This document shows positions 19,317 through 27,702 of a DNA stretch of 64,000 nucleotides, one piece after another; within the stretch, counting starts at the first letter, position 1, and each line of letters begins with the position of its first letter. The notes beneath the pieces are model-generated. The model was not told the DNA's origin, did not search any database, and saw only the letters and a program-made list of their open reading frames with translations. Location: assembly GCF_039537005.1 (NCBI RefSeq), contig NZ_BAAAZR010000008.1:1-64000 (forward strand), read 5' to 3'. Source of the stretch: Sphaerisporangium flaviroseum (GTDB taxonomy: Bacteria > Actinomycetota > Actinomycetes > Streptosporangiales > Streptosporangiaceae). A program made the translations under genes and the position numbers.

Positions 19317-20744
19317 ATGGACGTACGCCCCTTCTGGCTCGCTGGTTCGCCCGCCACGGGCGACGCCGAGCTCACGGTGACCAACCCCCATGACGGCCGT
19401 GTCGTCGGCGTCGGCTCGGTGCCGACCCCCGATCAGGTCGAGCAGGCCGTGGCGGCCGCGCACGCGGTCCGCAAGGAGGCCGCCTCCCTGCCCATCCACG
19501 TGCGGGCGGAGGCGCTCGCCCACGTGTCGCGCCGCCTGTCCGAGCGCGCGGAAGAGATCGCCCAGCTGATCAGCGCGGAGAACGGCAAGCCGATCTTCTG
19601 GGCGCGCGGTGAGGTGGGCCGCGCGGTCGCCACCTTCCGCTTCGCGGCCGAGGAGACCCGGCGCTTCAGCGGTGAGGTCCAGCGGCTCGACACCGAGGCC
19701 GCAGCCAACGGCCGCCTGGCCTACGTGTCGCGCCAGCCGTACGGGCCGGTGCTGGCCGTCACGCCCTTCAACTTCCCGCTCAACCTGGTGGCCCACAAGG
19801 TCGCGCCCGCCATCGCGGTCGGCGCGCCGGTGATCGTCAAGCCCGCTCCGGCGACGCCGCTCTCGGCGCTGCTGCTCGGCGAGCTCCTCGCCGAGACGGA
19901 GCTGCCCGCGGGCATGTTCTCGGTCCTTCCGGTGCCGAACGACCGCGCCGGCGCTCTTGTGGAGGATCCGCGCCTTCCGGTGGTGTCGTTCACCGGCTCC
20001 GGCCCTGTCGGGTTCGCCATCAAGGACCAGGTGCCGCGCAAGCACGTCACGCTGGAGCTCGGCGGCAACGCCGCCGCCGTCGTACTCGCCGACGCCGACC
20101 TCGACTGGGCGGCCACGCGCATCGCGCTGTTCTCGAACTACCAGGCCGGCCAGAGCTGCATCGCCGTCCAGCGGGTGATCGTCGAGCGGTCCGTGGCCGA
20201 GGCGTTCACCTCCAAGCTCGTCGCCGCCGTCGAGAACCTCGTCGTCGGCGATCCGGCCGACGACAAGACGCAGGTCGGCCCGCTGGTATCGGTGGAGGCC
20301 GCCAAGCGGGTCGAGCAGTGGGTGGCCGAGGCGGTCGCCGGCGGGGCACGCCTGCTCGCCGGAGGCGGCCGTGAGGGCGCCACCGTCGCGCCGACCGTGC
20401 TGTCCGAGGTCCCGGAGGACTCCAAGGTCATCCGGGAGGAGGTGTTCGGCCCGGTGCTGGTCATCCAGCCGGTGGCCTCGGTGGACGAGGCGTTCGCCGC
20501 GGTCAACGACTCGAAGTACGGCCTGCAGGCCGGCGTGTTCACCCGCGACCTCGACGTGGCCTTCCGAGCCAACAAGGAACTGGAGGTCGGCGGGGTCATC
20601 ATCGGGGACGTGCCGTCGTACCGCGCCGACCAGATGCCCTACGGCGGCGTCAAGGAGTCGGGCATCGGCCGCGAGGGCCTGCGCTCGGCCATGCAGGACT
20701 TCACCTACGAGAAGGTGATGGTCCTCACCGGCCTCACCCTCTAG
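19317..20744 (+). CDS. NAD(P)-dependent aldehyde dehydrogenase, probable succinate-semialdehyde type
   Basis: 475 aa. The catalytic cysteine is in YQAGQSCIAVQRV. The general-base glutamate is present in LELGGNAAAVV, so this enzyme hydrolyses to the free acid, unlike the MmsA at 10329. FNFPLN and EEVFGPV are also in place. With gabT nearby, oxidation of succinate semialdehyde to succinate is the natural guess, but related lactaldehyde and glyceraldehyde enzymes look alike. Start 19317 fits the leaderless promoter; upstream in-frame codons are not conserved in type. Confidence 0.87.
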   Translation: MDVRPFWLAGSPATGDAELTVTNPHDGRVVGVGSVPTPDQVEQAVAAAHAVRKEAASLPIHVRAEALAHVSRRLSERAEEIAQLISAENGKPIFWARGEVGRAVATFRFAAEETRRFSGEVQRLDTEAAANGRLAYVSRQPYGPVLAVTPFNFPLNLVAHKVAPAIAVGAPVIVKPAPATPLSALLLGELLAETELPAGMFSVLPVPNDRAGALVEDPRLPVVSFTGSGPVGFAIKDQVPRKHVTLELGGNAAAVVLADADLDWAATRIALFSNYQAGQSCIAVQRVIVERSVAEAFTSKLVAAVENLVVGDPADDKTQVGPLVSVEAAKRVEQWVAEAVAGGARLLAGGGREGATVAPTVLSEVPEDSKVIREEVFGPVLVIQPVASVDEAFAAVNDSKYGLQAGVFTRDLDVAFRANKELEVGGVIIGDVPSYRADQMPYGGVKESGIGREGLRSAMQDFTYEKVMVLTGLTL

Positions 20745-20760
20745 ATCCGACGCGTACGCG

Positions 20761-20794
20761 GGGCTCCCCGGGCGGTCCGCCGCCTGGGGAGCCC
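20761..20794. terminator. Bidirectional terminator
   Basis: GGGCTCCCC (20761-20769) and GGGGAGCCC (20786-20794) are perfect arms, with an inner GGCGG/CCGCC stem and CTTTCG after it. It separates the convergent dehydrogenase and protease genes. Confidence 0.7.
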
Positions 20795-20817
20795 TTTCGT
20801 GTGAGGCGAGGCCGGGG

Positions 20818-21891
20818 TCAGGCGTTCTGGGCCGCCTCGTAGATCTGACGGGCCTGCGCCCCGAAGTAGGGGCCGTACATGGTGGCCGGGTCGTCGCTGT
20901 ACTTGAAGCTGCTGACGGAGGTGACGACGCCCTGCCCGGTGGCGGGGTCGAACGAGCTCAGCCACGGGCCGCCGCTCGACCCGGCCGTGAGGTCACACCG
21001 CATGCCCTGGTCGTGGGTCTGCTTGTGGGGATCGCGGTGGACCTCGCCCGCGCAGTAGATCAGGTGCCGGCCGTCGTAGGGCGGGTCGGCGGGGAAGCCG
21101 AACCCGAACGCGGGCCTGCCGCGCGGCACGTCGAACGCGATCTCCTGGCCACCGACCGCTTCGTTCAGGTGGCGGCGGTCGGAGGGATTGACCGCGATCA
21201 TGGCCAGGTCGTAGCTGTCGTCGCCCTTCGCCGACCAGGGCTCGGGGACGAAGATCCGCCGGGCGGTGAAGACGCCGTAGGGCCGGCGGCCCGCGTCGTA
21301 TCCGGGCACGAACGTCCAGTTCTCGGCCCAGGCTCCCACCCCGTCCTTGGCGCAGTGCCCGGCCGTCACGACGACGTCCATGTTCCTGCTCTTGACGGCG
21401 CTCGCCGAGCAGACGTAGTCGACACCGCTCAGTGTGAGGAACACCCGGCCGGTGGTGCGCGTCACCGCTCCTCCGGCCGCCCACCGGGCGCCCCTGGTCT
21501 TCAGCCGGGGCGCGCTCGCGGCCGACGCGGAGGGCGCGGGCGAAGCGGCGGACGCAGGCTCGGCGGCGGCGATGCGCAGAGGCAGCGCGCCGGAGGCGAC
21601 GTCACCGATCTGGGCGGCCGAGCCGAGCACGCCCGCGGGCAGCGCCCGCGCCATCCGCCGGGGAGTCCAGTAGTCCAGAACGCGGCGCTGCTCGGCCCCT
21701 GTGCGGGCGGCGATGTGCTGGACGACACCGCTCGACGCGATCGACGAGATGGCCGCGGTGGAGAGGGATGTCCTTTCGTTCCTCATGACGGCTTGGCCGG
21801 CTCCGCGGGGAGCCGCCGAGCCGGTGGGCAGAGCGCCCACCAGCCCGGCGACGAGCGGCACGGCGGCGATCAGGGGGAGGATCGGGGTCAT
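20818..21891 (-). CDS. Secreted trypsin-like serine protease (paralogue 1)
   Basis: 357 aa with a signal peptide (hydrophobic residues 3-22, then AAP). A propeptide-like stretch with an alanine/serine-rich linker runs to about 130. The chymotrypsin-fold domain has the triad His179 (VVTAGHC), Asp228 (SYDLAM) and Ser306 (GSSGGPW). Cysteine pairs bracket the histidine and the serine. ATG 21891 has GGGAG close by. Related to the next upstream gene, from which only 51 bp separate it, so they probably form one operon made by tandem duplication. Target proteins are unknown. Confidence 0.9.
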   Translation of the reverse strand: MTPILPLIAAVPLVAGLVGALPTGSAAPRGAGQAVMRNERTSLSTAAISSIASSGVVQHIAARTGAEQRRVLDYWTPRRMARALPAGVLGSAAQIGDVASGALPLRIAAAEPASAASPAPSASAASAPRLKTRGARWAAGGAVTRTTGRVFLTLSGVDYVCSASAVKSRNMDVVVTAGHCAKDGVGAWAENWTFVPGYDAGRRPYGVFTARRIFVPEPWSAKGDDSYDLAMIAVNPSDRRHLNEAVGGQEIAFDVPRGRPAFGFGFPADPPYDGRHLIYCAGEVHRDPHKQTHDQGMRCDLTAGSSGGPWLSSFDPATGQGVVTSVSSFKYSDDPATMYGPYFGAQARQIYEAAQNA

Positions 21892-21942
21892 GGCTCCCGA
21901 GTTTGGACTACCGATGGTTGCCTTGCGGATACTTTCGGTAAA

Positions 21943-23052
21943 TCAGGTGGCCTCCTGGTTCTGGGCCGCGGTGTAGACGGCCTGGGCCTCCGGGCCGAAG
22001 TACGGGCCGAACATCCAGTAGGACGCGAAGTTGTACTTGAAGCTGTTCACCGAGTTCAGGGTGCCCGCTCCCGTGCTCTCGTTGAAGTTCAGGAACCAGC
22101 CGCCGCCGCTGGAGCCGCCGGTCATGTCGCAGGTGAGGCCCTGGTCGGTGGAGACGAGGAAGTCGTTGAACACCCTGCCGCTGCAGTAGATGAGCCTGGA
22201 TCCGTTGTACGGGCTTCCGGCGGGGTACCCGAAGGCGTACATCTGACGCCCGCGCGGCTGGTTGAAGGCCACGCCCTGGCCGCCGACGACGTCGACGAGG
22301 TTCTGGCCGTTCAGCGGGGCGACGACGGCCGCGGCCATGTCGAAGTTCATGTCCTCACTGGCGTTCCACTGGGTCGTGGTCAGCAGGTTGGTGGCCACCC
22401 ACGTTCCGTACGGGCGGCTGCCGTTGTCGTAGCCGGGGACGAACACCCAGTTGGTGTGGAAAGCGCCGCCGAGCTTCACGCAGTGCCCTGCGGTGATGAC
22501 GACGCTCTTGTTCGCGCTGGTGACCGCGGTGCCCGAGCAGGAGGCGTTGCGCCCCTGGTAGGTGAAGAAGACGCGTCCCTCGGTCTTCACGATGGTGCCG
22601 CCCGCGGTCCAGGGGCTGCCGGAGGACCGGGCCGCGAGCAGGGATGCCCGTGGCGACGGCGTGGCGCTGGGCGAGGGGGAGGCGCTCGGGGTGACGGACG
22701 GGGTGACGGACGGAGCCGGGGTGCTGGGGTCGGACGGGGTGTCGGCACGCTTCACGCTGTTGGACCCCGGCTTGACCGCCACCCCGCCGCCGCTGCCGCT
22801 CGGCGCGGTCGTCGTGCGCCCGCCGCGTGACCTCACGAGGTCGAGCGGCTTGGCCGCGGCCATCTTGGCGGGGGTCCAGAACTGCTTGACCACGCGCTGC
22901 TCGGTCTTGCTGTCGGCCGCGTCGTGGACGATGGGCCGTGGCGGGGCGGACGGCTTGGCGGCCTCGGCGGTGGAGGCGCTCAGCAGGATCCCCGCTGCGG
23001 CCATGGGCGAGATCGCGAGGATGGGGATGAGACGTCGTGCCTTGCGATGCAT
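21943..23052 (-). CDS. Secreted trypsin-like serine protease (paralogue 2)
   Basis: 369 aa from ATG 23052, with GGAGG 6-7 bases upstream. The frame's long upstream extension has no support. Signal peptide residues 1-32 end SASTAEAA. Residues 85-145 are a Ser/Pro/Thr-rich linker. The protease domain has His190 (VITAGHC), Asp238 (MNFDMA) and Ser315 (GGSSGGGW). It shares NWxFVPGYDxGxRPYG and the C-terminal YFG...QNQ region with its downstream neighbour. Family members digest extracellular proteins; whether the two differ in substrate is not visible. Confidence 0.9.
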   Translation of the reverse strand: MHRKARRLIPILAISPMAAAGILLSASTAEAAKPSAPPRPIVHDAADSKTEQRVVKQFWTPAKMAAAKPLDLVRSRGGRTTTAPSGSGGGVAVKPGSNSVKRADTPSDPSTPAPSVTPSVTPSASPSPSATPSPRASLLAARSSGSPWTAGGTIVKTEGRVFFTYQGRNASCSGTAVTSANKSVVITAGHCVKLGGAFHTNWVFVPGYDNGSRPYGTWVATNLLTTTQWNASEDMNFDMAAAVVAPLNGQNLVDVVGGQGVAFNQPRGRQMYAFGYPAGSPYNGSRLIYCSGRVFNDFLVSTDQGLTCDMTGGSSGGGWFLNFNESTGAGTLNSVNSFKYNFASYWMFGPYFGPEAQAVYTAAQNQEAT

Positions 23053-23542
23053 GCGTTTCCTCCATGCTGATGATCGCGCCGGCCGGGCACGCTCCCGCGG
23101 GGTCGCGCCCGTCCGTGGACCGGCGCGCTTGGTGCTTGCTCGTGCCCGGCTCCCGCTCTGATCGGGTGCCATGTCCTGACGGGGGAAGGTAGTGCGGCTG
23201 ATTGCCGCATTTCTCGCGATTCGCCGAGACGGGTATGACGAGATTCGGGCATTTAGCTGCTGCTTCCTCACCCGTCGCTGTGGTGACGGAAATCTGCCCG
23301 CACGGCACCCCGGCGCGGCACGCGCCACACCCGCCGAGCCGGCTCGTACGGAGCCCCGGCCGGGCGGGCGGCGCGGTCGGCCCGGGGGAGGGGCGGTGGT
23401 GGGCGGGCGGTGCCAGGAAGGCGCAGGGGTCAAGTCAGGAAGATGCGGGGGCGGGGCGAGGAAAAGGCGCAGGGAAGGGGTGGATGCGGCGCTGATGTGA
23501 GGAGGCGCGGGGTGGTGTGCGGAGGGGGCAGGGGGAGTCACC
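23053..23542. other. Intergenic region between protease 2 and dxr
   Basis: About 490 bp holding the two divergent promoters. The right half (about 23390-23540) is a purine-rich, G-run-rich stretch on the plus strand that could slow or structure the dxr leader. Open frames here lack codon bias and ribosome sites. I see no RNA gene. Confidence 0.4.
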
Positions 23543-24904
23543 GTGATAATGGGGAGCATGCAGACCCCTCTCGCAGACCCGGTCCCGCACGCAGGTCAGG
23601 CCGATCCGGCGGGCGCGCCCGGTGAGGCGGAGCTCGCGGGCACCGCCGGTCGAGCCGGTCGCGCGGGCACCGGCAGGCCGTCCGAGCGTCCGGGTGCCGC
23701 CGGGCCGTCCCAGCTCGTGCGCCCGGCGGAGCTTCCGGGACCGGCAGAGCCGCGATCGATCGTGTTGCTGGGCTCCACGGGCTCGGTGGGCACGCAGGCG
23801 CTCGATGTCATCGAGCGCGATCCGGGGCATTTCCGGGTCGCCGGGCTCGTGGCGGGCGGTGGGCAGGTCGACCTGCTCGCCCGCCAGGTCGAGCGGTTCC
23901 GCCCGGAGGTGGTCGCCGTCGCCGACGAGCGCGCCGTGCCCGCGCTGCGCGAGGCGATCGGTTCGGTGCCGATCCTCGCCGGTCCTGAGGGAGTCGCCGA
24001 GGTGGCCGCGTGGCCCTGCGACATCGTCCTCAACGGCATCACCGGCGCGGTCGGGCTCACCTCCACCCTCGCGGCGCTGGAGGCGGGGCGGGTGCTCGCG
24101 CTCGCCAACAAGGAGTCCCTCATCATCGGCGGCCCGCTGGTGAAGCGGCTGGCCGGTCCCGGCCAGATCCTGCCGGTGGACTCCGAGCACTCGGCGCTCG
24201 CGCAGTGCCTGTGGGCCGCCGGCCCGTCCGGGTACGACCCGGAAGCGGTGCGGCAGCTCATCGTGACGGCGAGCGGTGGTCCGTTCCGGGGCCGCAAGCG
24301 TTCCGACCTCGCGCGGGTCACCCCCGGGCAGGCGTTGAAGCACCCCACGTGGGACATGGGCACGGTGATCACGCTCAACTCCGCGACGCTGGTCAACAAG
24401 GGGCTCGAGGTCATCGAGGCCAACCTGCTGTTCGACATCCCCTTCGACCGGATCGTCGTGGTGGTCCACCCGCAGTCCGTCATCCACTCGATGGTGGAGT
24501 TCGTGGACGGTTCGACCATCGCCCAGGCGAGCCCGCCGGACATGCGGTTGCCGATCTCGCTCACCCTCGGATGGCCCTCCCGGATCCCGGGCGCGGCCAG
24601 GGCCGTCGACTGGACCACGGCGCACACCTGGACCTTCGAGCCTCTGGACGACGAGGCCTTTCCCTCGGTGGCGCTGGCCCGGCACGTCGGGTCCCAGGGC
24701 GGCACGGCTCCCGCGGTCTACAACGCGGCCAACGAGGTCTGCTTGGACGCCTTCCTCGCAGGCAGGCTGCCCTTCCTCGGCATCGTGGACACCGTCGCCG
24801 CCGTCGTGGGCGAGCACACGGTCTCACCCGCCGACACGGTCGAGGAGGTGCTCGACGCGGACGCCTGGGCCCGCACCAGAGCCCGCGAGCTGACCGCCGG
24901 GTAA
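23543..24904 (+). CDS. dxr: 1-deoxy-D-xylulose-5-phosphate reductoisomerase
   Basis: 453 aa. The NADPH site GSTGSVG is at residues 77-83. The metal and substrate motifs VDSEHSALAQCL, TASGGPFR, NSATLVNKGLEVIEA and YNAANEV are all intact, so the second step of the MEP isoprenoid pathway is certain. GTG 23543 has GGGGGAG 5 bases upstream; ATGs at 23549 and 23558 are possible. Before the enzyme core lie about 70 Ala/Gly/Pro-rich residues that most DXR proteins lack; they are probably disordered. ispG follows after 125 bp. Confidence 0.95.
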   Translation: MIMGSMQTPLADPVPHAGQADPAGAPGEAELAGTAGRAGRAGTGRPSERPGAAGPSQLVRPAELPGPAEPRSIVLLGSTGSVGTQALDVIERDPGHFRVAGLVAGGGQVDLLARQVERFRPEVVAVADERAVPALREAIGSVPILAGPEGVAEVAAWPCDIVLNGITGAVGLTSTLAALEAGRVLALANKESLIIGGPLVKRLAGPGQILPVDSEHSALAQCLWAAGPSGYDPEAVRQLIVTASGGPFRGRKRSDLARVTPGQALKHPTWDMGTVITLNSATLVNKGLEVIEANLLFDIPFDRIVVVVHPQSVIHSMVEFVDGSTIAQASPPDMRLPISLTLGWPSRIPGAARAVDWTTAHTWTFEPLDDEAFPSVALARHVGSQGGTAPAVYNAANEVCLDAFLAGRLPFLGIVDTVAAVVGEHTVSPADTVEEVLDADAWARTRARELTAG

Positions 24905-24978
24905 CGCTCGACCCCTACGGCCACGGTGGGGTAAAGCGCCTTCTCCGCATCCGTAACCCGGTGGTCCGTGGAGTTACC

Positions 24979-24984
24979 TAGACT
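24979..24984 (+). promoter_or_regulatory. Possible -10 (TAGACT) for ispG
   Basis: TAGACT lies 45 bp upstream of the ispG start in the 125-bp dxr-ispG gap. No good -35 is present. It may let ispG be transcribed apart from dxr. Confidence 0.3.
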
Positions 24985-25029
24985 GGTGAGGTCTGAGCGC
25001 GTCGTCGAACACCCAAGGTGCTGGAAAAG

Positions 25030-26199
25030 ATGACATCTGTTGATCTGGGCATTCCGTCCGTGCGGAGCAAGCCGATCGCCGAGCGGCGGGTGTCGCGGCA
25101 GATCATGGTCGGCTCGGTCCCGGTGGGCGGGGACGCGCCGGTTTCGGTTCAGTCCATGACCACGACGCTGACCGCCGATGTGAACGCGACGCTGCAGCAG
25201 ATCGCGGAGCTCACGGCGTCGGGCTGTCAGATCGTCCGCGTGGCGGTCCCCTCGCAGGACGACGCCGACGCGCTCCCCATGATCGCGCGCAAGTCGCAGA
25301 TCCCGGTGATCGCCGACATCCACTTCCAGCCGAAGTACGTCTTCGCGGCCATCGAGGCGGGGTGCGCCGCCGTGCGCGTCAACCCGGGGAACATCAAGAA
25401 GTTCGACGACAAGGTCGGCGAGATCGCGCGGGCCGCCGCCGACACCGGCACCCCGATCCGCATCGGCGTGAACGCCGGCTCCCTCGACCCCCGCCTGCTG
25501 GCCAAGTACGGCAAGGCGACGCCCGAGGCGCTGGTGGAGTCGGCGCTGTGGGAGTGCTCGCTGTTCGAGGAGCACGGCTTCCGCGACATCAAGATCTCTG
25601 TGAAGCACCACGACCCGGTGGTGATGATCCAGGCCTACCGGCAGCTGGCGATGCGCTGCGACTATCCCCTGCACCTGGGTGTCACCGAGGCCGGCCCGGC
25701 GTTCCAGGGCACGATCAAGTCGGCGGTGGCGTTCGGCGCCCTGCTGGCCGAGGGCATCGGAGACACGATCCGCGTCTCCCTGTCCGCGCCTCCGGTCGAG
25801 GAGGTCAAGGTCGGCATCGGCATCCTCGAGTCGCTGAACCTTCGCAAGCGCGGTCTGGAGATCGTGTCCTGCCCGTCGTGCGGGCGGGCCCAGGTCGACG
25901 TCTACACCCTGGCCGAGCAGGTCCACGCGGGTCTCGACGGGCTGAAGGTCCCGCTGCGGGTGGCCGTGATGGGGTGCGTCGTGAACGGCCCGGGCGAGGC
26001 GCGTGAGGCCGACCTCGGCGTCGCCTCCGGCAACGGCAAGGGCCAGATCTTCGTCAAGGGTGAGGTCGTCAAGACCGTGCCCGAGTCGCAGATCGTGGAG
26101 ACCCTCATCGAGGAGGCCCTTCGCCTGGCCGAGGAGATGGGCGTCGATGTCGACCTCGACGACGAGGACGCCCTCGGCCCCGAGGTCGTCGTCGGCTGA
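25030..26199 (+). CDS. ispG: (E)-4-hydroxy-3-methylbut-2-enyl-diphosphate synthase
   Basis: 389 aa. The TIM-barrel half has PVSVQSMTTT and VRVNPGNI. The iron-sulphur half has CPSCGR and MGCVVNGPGEA, which supply the three cysteine ligands of the 4Fe-4S cluster. It reduces methylerythritol cyclodiphosphate to HMBPP in the MEP pathway. ATG 25030 gives the N-terminus normal for actinobacteria; GTG 25018 lacks a ribosome site. It lies downstream of dxr in the same direction. Confidence 0.96.
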   Translation: MTSVDLGIPSVRSKPIAERRVSRQIMVGSVPVGGDAPVSVQSMTTTLTADVNATLQQIAELTASGCQIVRVAVPSQDDADALPMIARKSQIPVIADIHFQPKYVFAAIEAGCAAVRVNPGNIKKFDDKVGEIARAAADTGTPIRIGVNAGSLDPRLLAKYGKATPEALVESALWECSLFEEHGFRDIKISVKHHDPVVMIQAYRQLAMRCDYPLHLGVTEAGPAFQGTIKSAVAFGALLAEGIGDTIRVSLSAPPVEEVKVGIGILESLNLRKRGLEIVSCPSCGRAQVDVYTLAEQVHAGLDGLKVPLRVAVMGCVVNGPGEAREADLGVASGNGKGQIFVKGEVVKTVPESQIVETLIEEALRLAEEMGVDVDLDDEDALGPEVVVG

Positions 26200-26221
26200 C
26201 CCGGATCCAGAGGCCCCGCAG

Positions 26222-26330
26222 GGGATGGCCGTCGCTCTCCCGCCGGGAAGATGGTCACTCCAGGCGCGGATGAAGGTGACTCTCCCGCCCGGATGACCGT
26301 CGCTTTTTCCCGGGGATGACCGTCGCCCTC
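26222..26330 (+). repeat. Short degenerate tandem repeat
   Basis: Four or five imperfect 19-26-bp units of the form GGATGACCGTCGCTCTCCCG lie between ispG and the phosphatase. The last unit overlaps the first possible start codon of the phosphatase, which weakens that start. Confidence 0.45.
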
Positions 26331-27521
26331 GTGCCTGTCACGATGGTGTTGTGGCAGGTCGGGGCGGTGGTGGTCTTCCTGGGCGGGGATGTGCGGGTGT
26401 ATGCAGGAAGGGTGCCACTACAGCGGGTCCGCTCTGATCAGCGGCGGCCGTGGCGTTCGGGCCACGCGCTCGTGGGGCTTCCGCTCGCGCTGATGGTCTT
26501 GATCACCATCGCCGAGCTCTGGTCGCCGCCGGAGGTCCAGCTGAGCCCGCTGCTGGTCATGGCCCCCGCGATCACGGCCTCGTTCGGGGGGCCCCGGCTC
26601 ACCGGGATGGTGGGCGGCATCGCCGTCGTGGACCTGATACTCCTCGACCTGCGGAGCGACTCGCTGGGCACCCGCACCATGCAGACGCAGCTCGCGGCCT
26701 TGATCGTGGTCTCGGCGCTGCTGGTGCTGTTCACCTACATACGCGATCGGCACCGCATGGAGCTCACCCGGGTGCGTTCGGTCGCGGAGGCCGCGCAGCG
26801 TGCCCTGCTGAGGCCCCTGCCCCCGCAGCTCGCGGGGGTACGGCTCGCCTCCATGTACCTCGCCGCCGAGCAGGAGGCCCAGATCGGCGGCGACCTGTAC
26901 GCGGCGGCCCGTACGCCCTGCGGGGCCCGCATCGTCATCGGCGACGTGCGCGGAAAGGGTCTTCCCTCGGTGTCCGACGCGGCCCTGCTCCTGGGCGCCT
27001 TCCGGGAGGCGGCGCGCCGCCACGCGGAACTGCCGGACGTCGTGCTGCACCTGGACGAGAGCGTGAGCGCGGACCTGGAGGAGCAGGCGCAGGGGTGCCG
27101 GGAGGCCGGCGAGAACTTCATCACCGCCGCGGTGCTGGACATCCCCGATGACCGGCCGGTGATCGACATGATCAACTGCGGGCACCCGCCGCCGCTGCTC
27201 ATCCGTGATCGCGAGGTCATGGCCCTGCAGGTCGACGATCCCGTGCCCCCGCTGGGCCTGGGCGCGCTCGCCGACCCGGCCTACCACGTCGAGACCTTCG
27301 ACTTCAAAGCCGGCGACACCCTGCTGCTCTACACCGATGGCGTCATCGAGGCCCGCGGCCCGTCGGGCGCGTTCTACCCGCTGACCGAGCGGATCACGAT
27401 GTGGCGGAGGGACGGGCCCGAGACGCTGGTCGAGCATGTAAGGGACGATCTGCTCGCCTACGTCGGCGGGTGTCTGGGCGACGATGCCGCCATGGTGGCC
27501 ATCCAGCGCCTTCCCGAATGA
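26316..27521 (+). CDS. Membrane-anchored SpoIIE-type (PP2C-like) serine phosphatase
   Basis: Up to 401 aa. Three hydrophobic segments (about residues 50-70, 75-110 and 125-142) precede a cytoplasmic PP2C/SpoIIE domain. Its metal-binding motifs are GGDLYAA, IGDVRGKGLPS, LLLYTDGVIEARG and GDDAAMVAI. Such proteins dephosphorylate anti-anti-sigma factors and so tune stress or developmental sigma factors in actinomycetes. The start is uncertain: ATG 26316 lies in a repeat, and GTG or ATG codons between 26343 and 26412 would give a normal N-terminus with little loss. No anti-sigma or STAS gene is adjacent. Confidence 0.8.
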   Translation: MTVALVPVTMVLWQVGAVVVFLGGDVRVYAGRVPLQRVRSDQRRPWRSGHALVGLPLALMVLITIAELWSPPEVQLSPLLVMAPAITASFGGPRLTGMVGGIAVVDLILLDLRSDSLGTRTMQTQLAALIVVSALLVLFTYIRDRHRMELTRVRSVAEAAQRALLRPLPPQLAGVRLASMYLAAEQEAQIGGDLYAAARTPCGARIVIGDVRGKGLPSVSDAALLLGAFREAARRHAELPDVVLHLDESVSADLEEQAQGCREAGENFITAAVLDIPDDRPVIDMINCGHPPPLLIRDREVMALQVDDPVPPLGLGALADPAYHVETFDFKAGDTLLLYTDGVIEARGPSGAFYPLTERITMWRRDGPETLVEHVRDDLLAYVGGCLGDDAAMVAIQRLPE

Positions 27522-27620
27522 GGCACCGGGTGGGTGAACTCCCTCTGAAACGCACTTCACCCTGACCTCTGTGACGAACCGTAGAAGGCTACTGGCTGCA
27601 ATCGAATGACTACACATTGG

Positions 27621-27626
27621 TAAACT
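27621..27626 (+). promoter_or_regulatory. Possible -10 (TAAACT) for the secreted hydrolase
   Basis: TAAACT preceded by TTGG (extended -10 character), 77 bp before the GTG at 27703. The leader also contains a small CTCTGC/GCAGAG hairpin just before the ribosome site. The -35 is unclear. Confidence 0.35.
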
Positions 27627-27702
27627 TTGGGCTGGGTCGACGGTGACCGCGGGGTCCCATCCGGAAGCATCACCTCTGCCACAGGAGCAGAGGGAGTGAC
27701 GG

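Noticed and set aside
23053..23542. Possible structured RNA or small ORFs in the purine-rich stretch before dxr
   Set aside because: No convincing stem set or riboswitch core could be recognised by eye, and frames lack ribosome sites.
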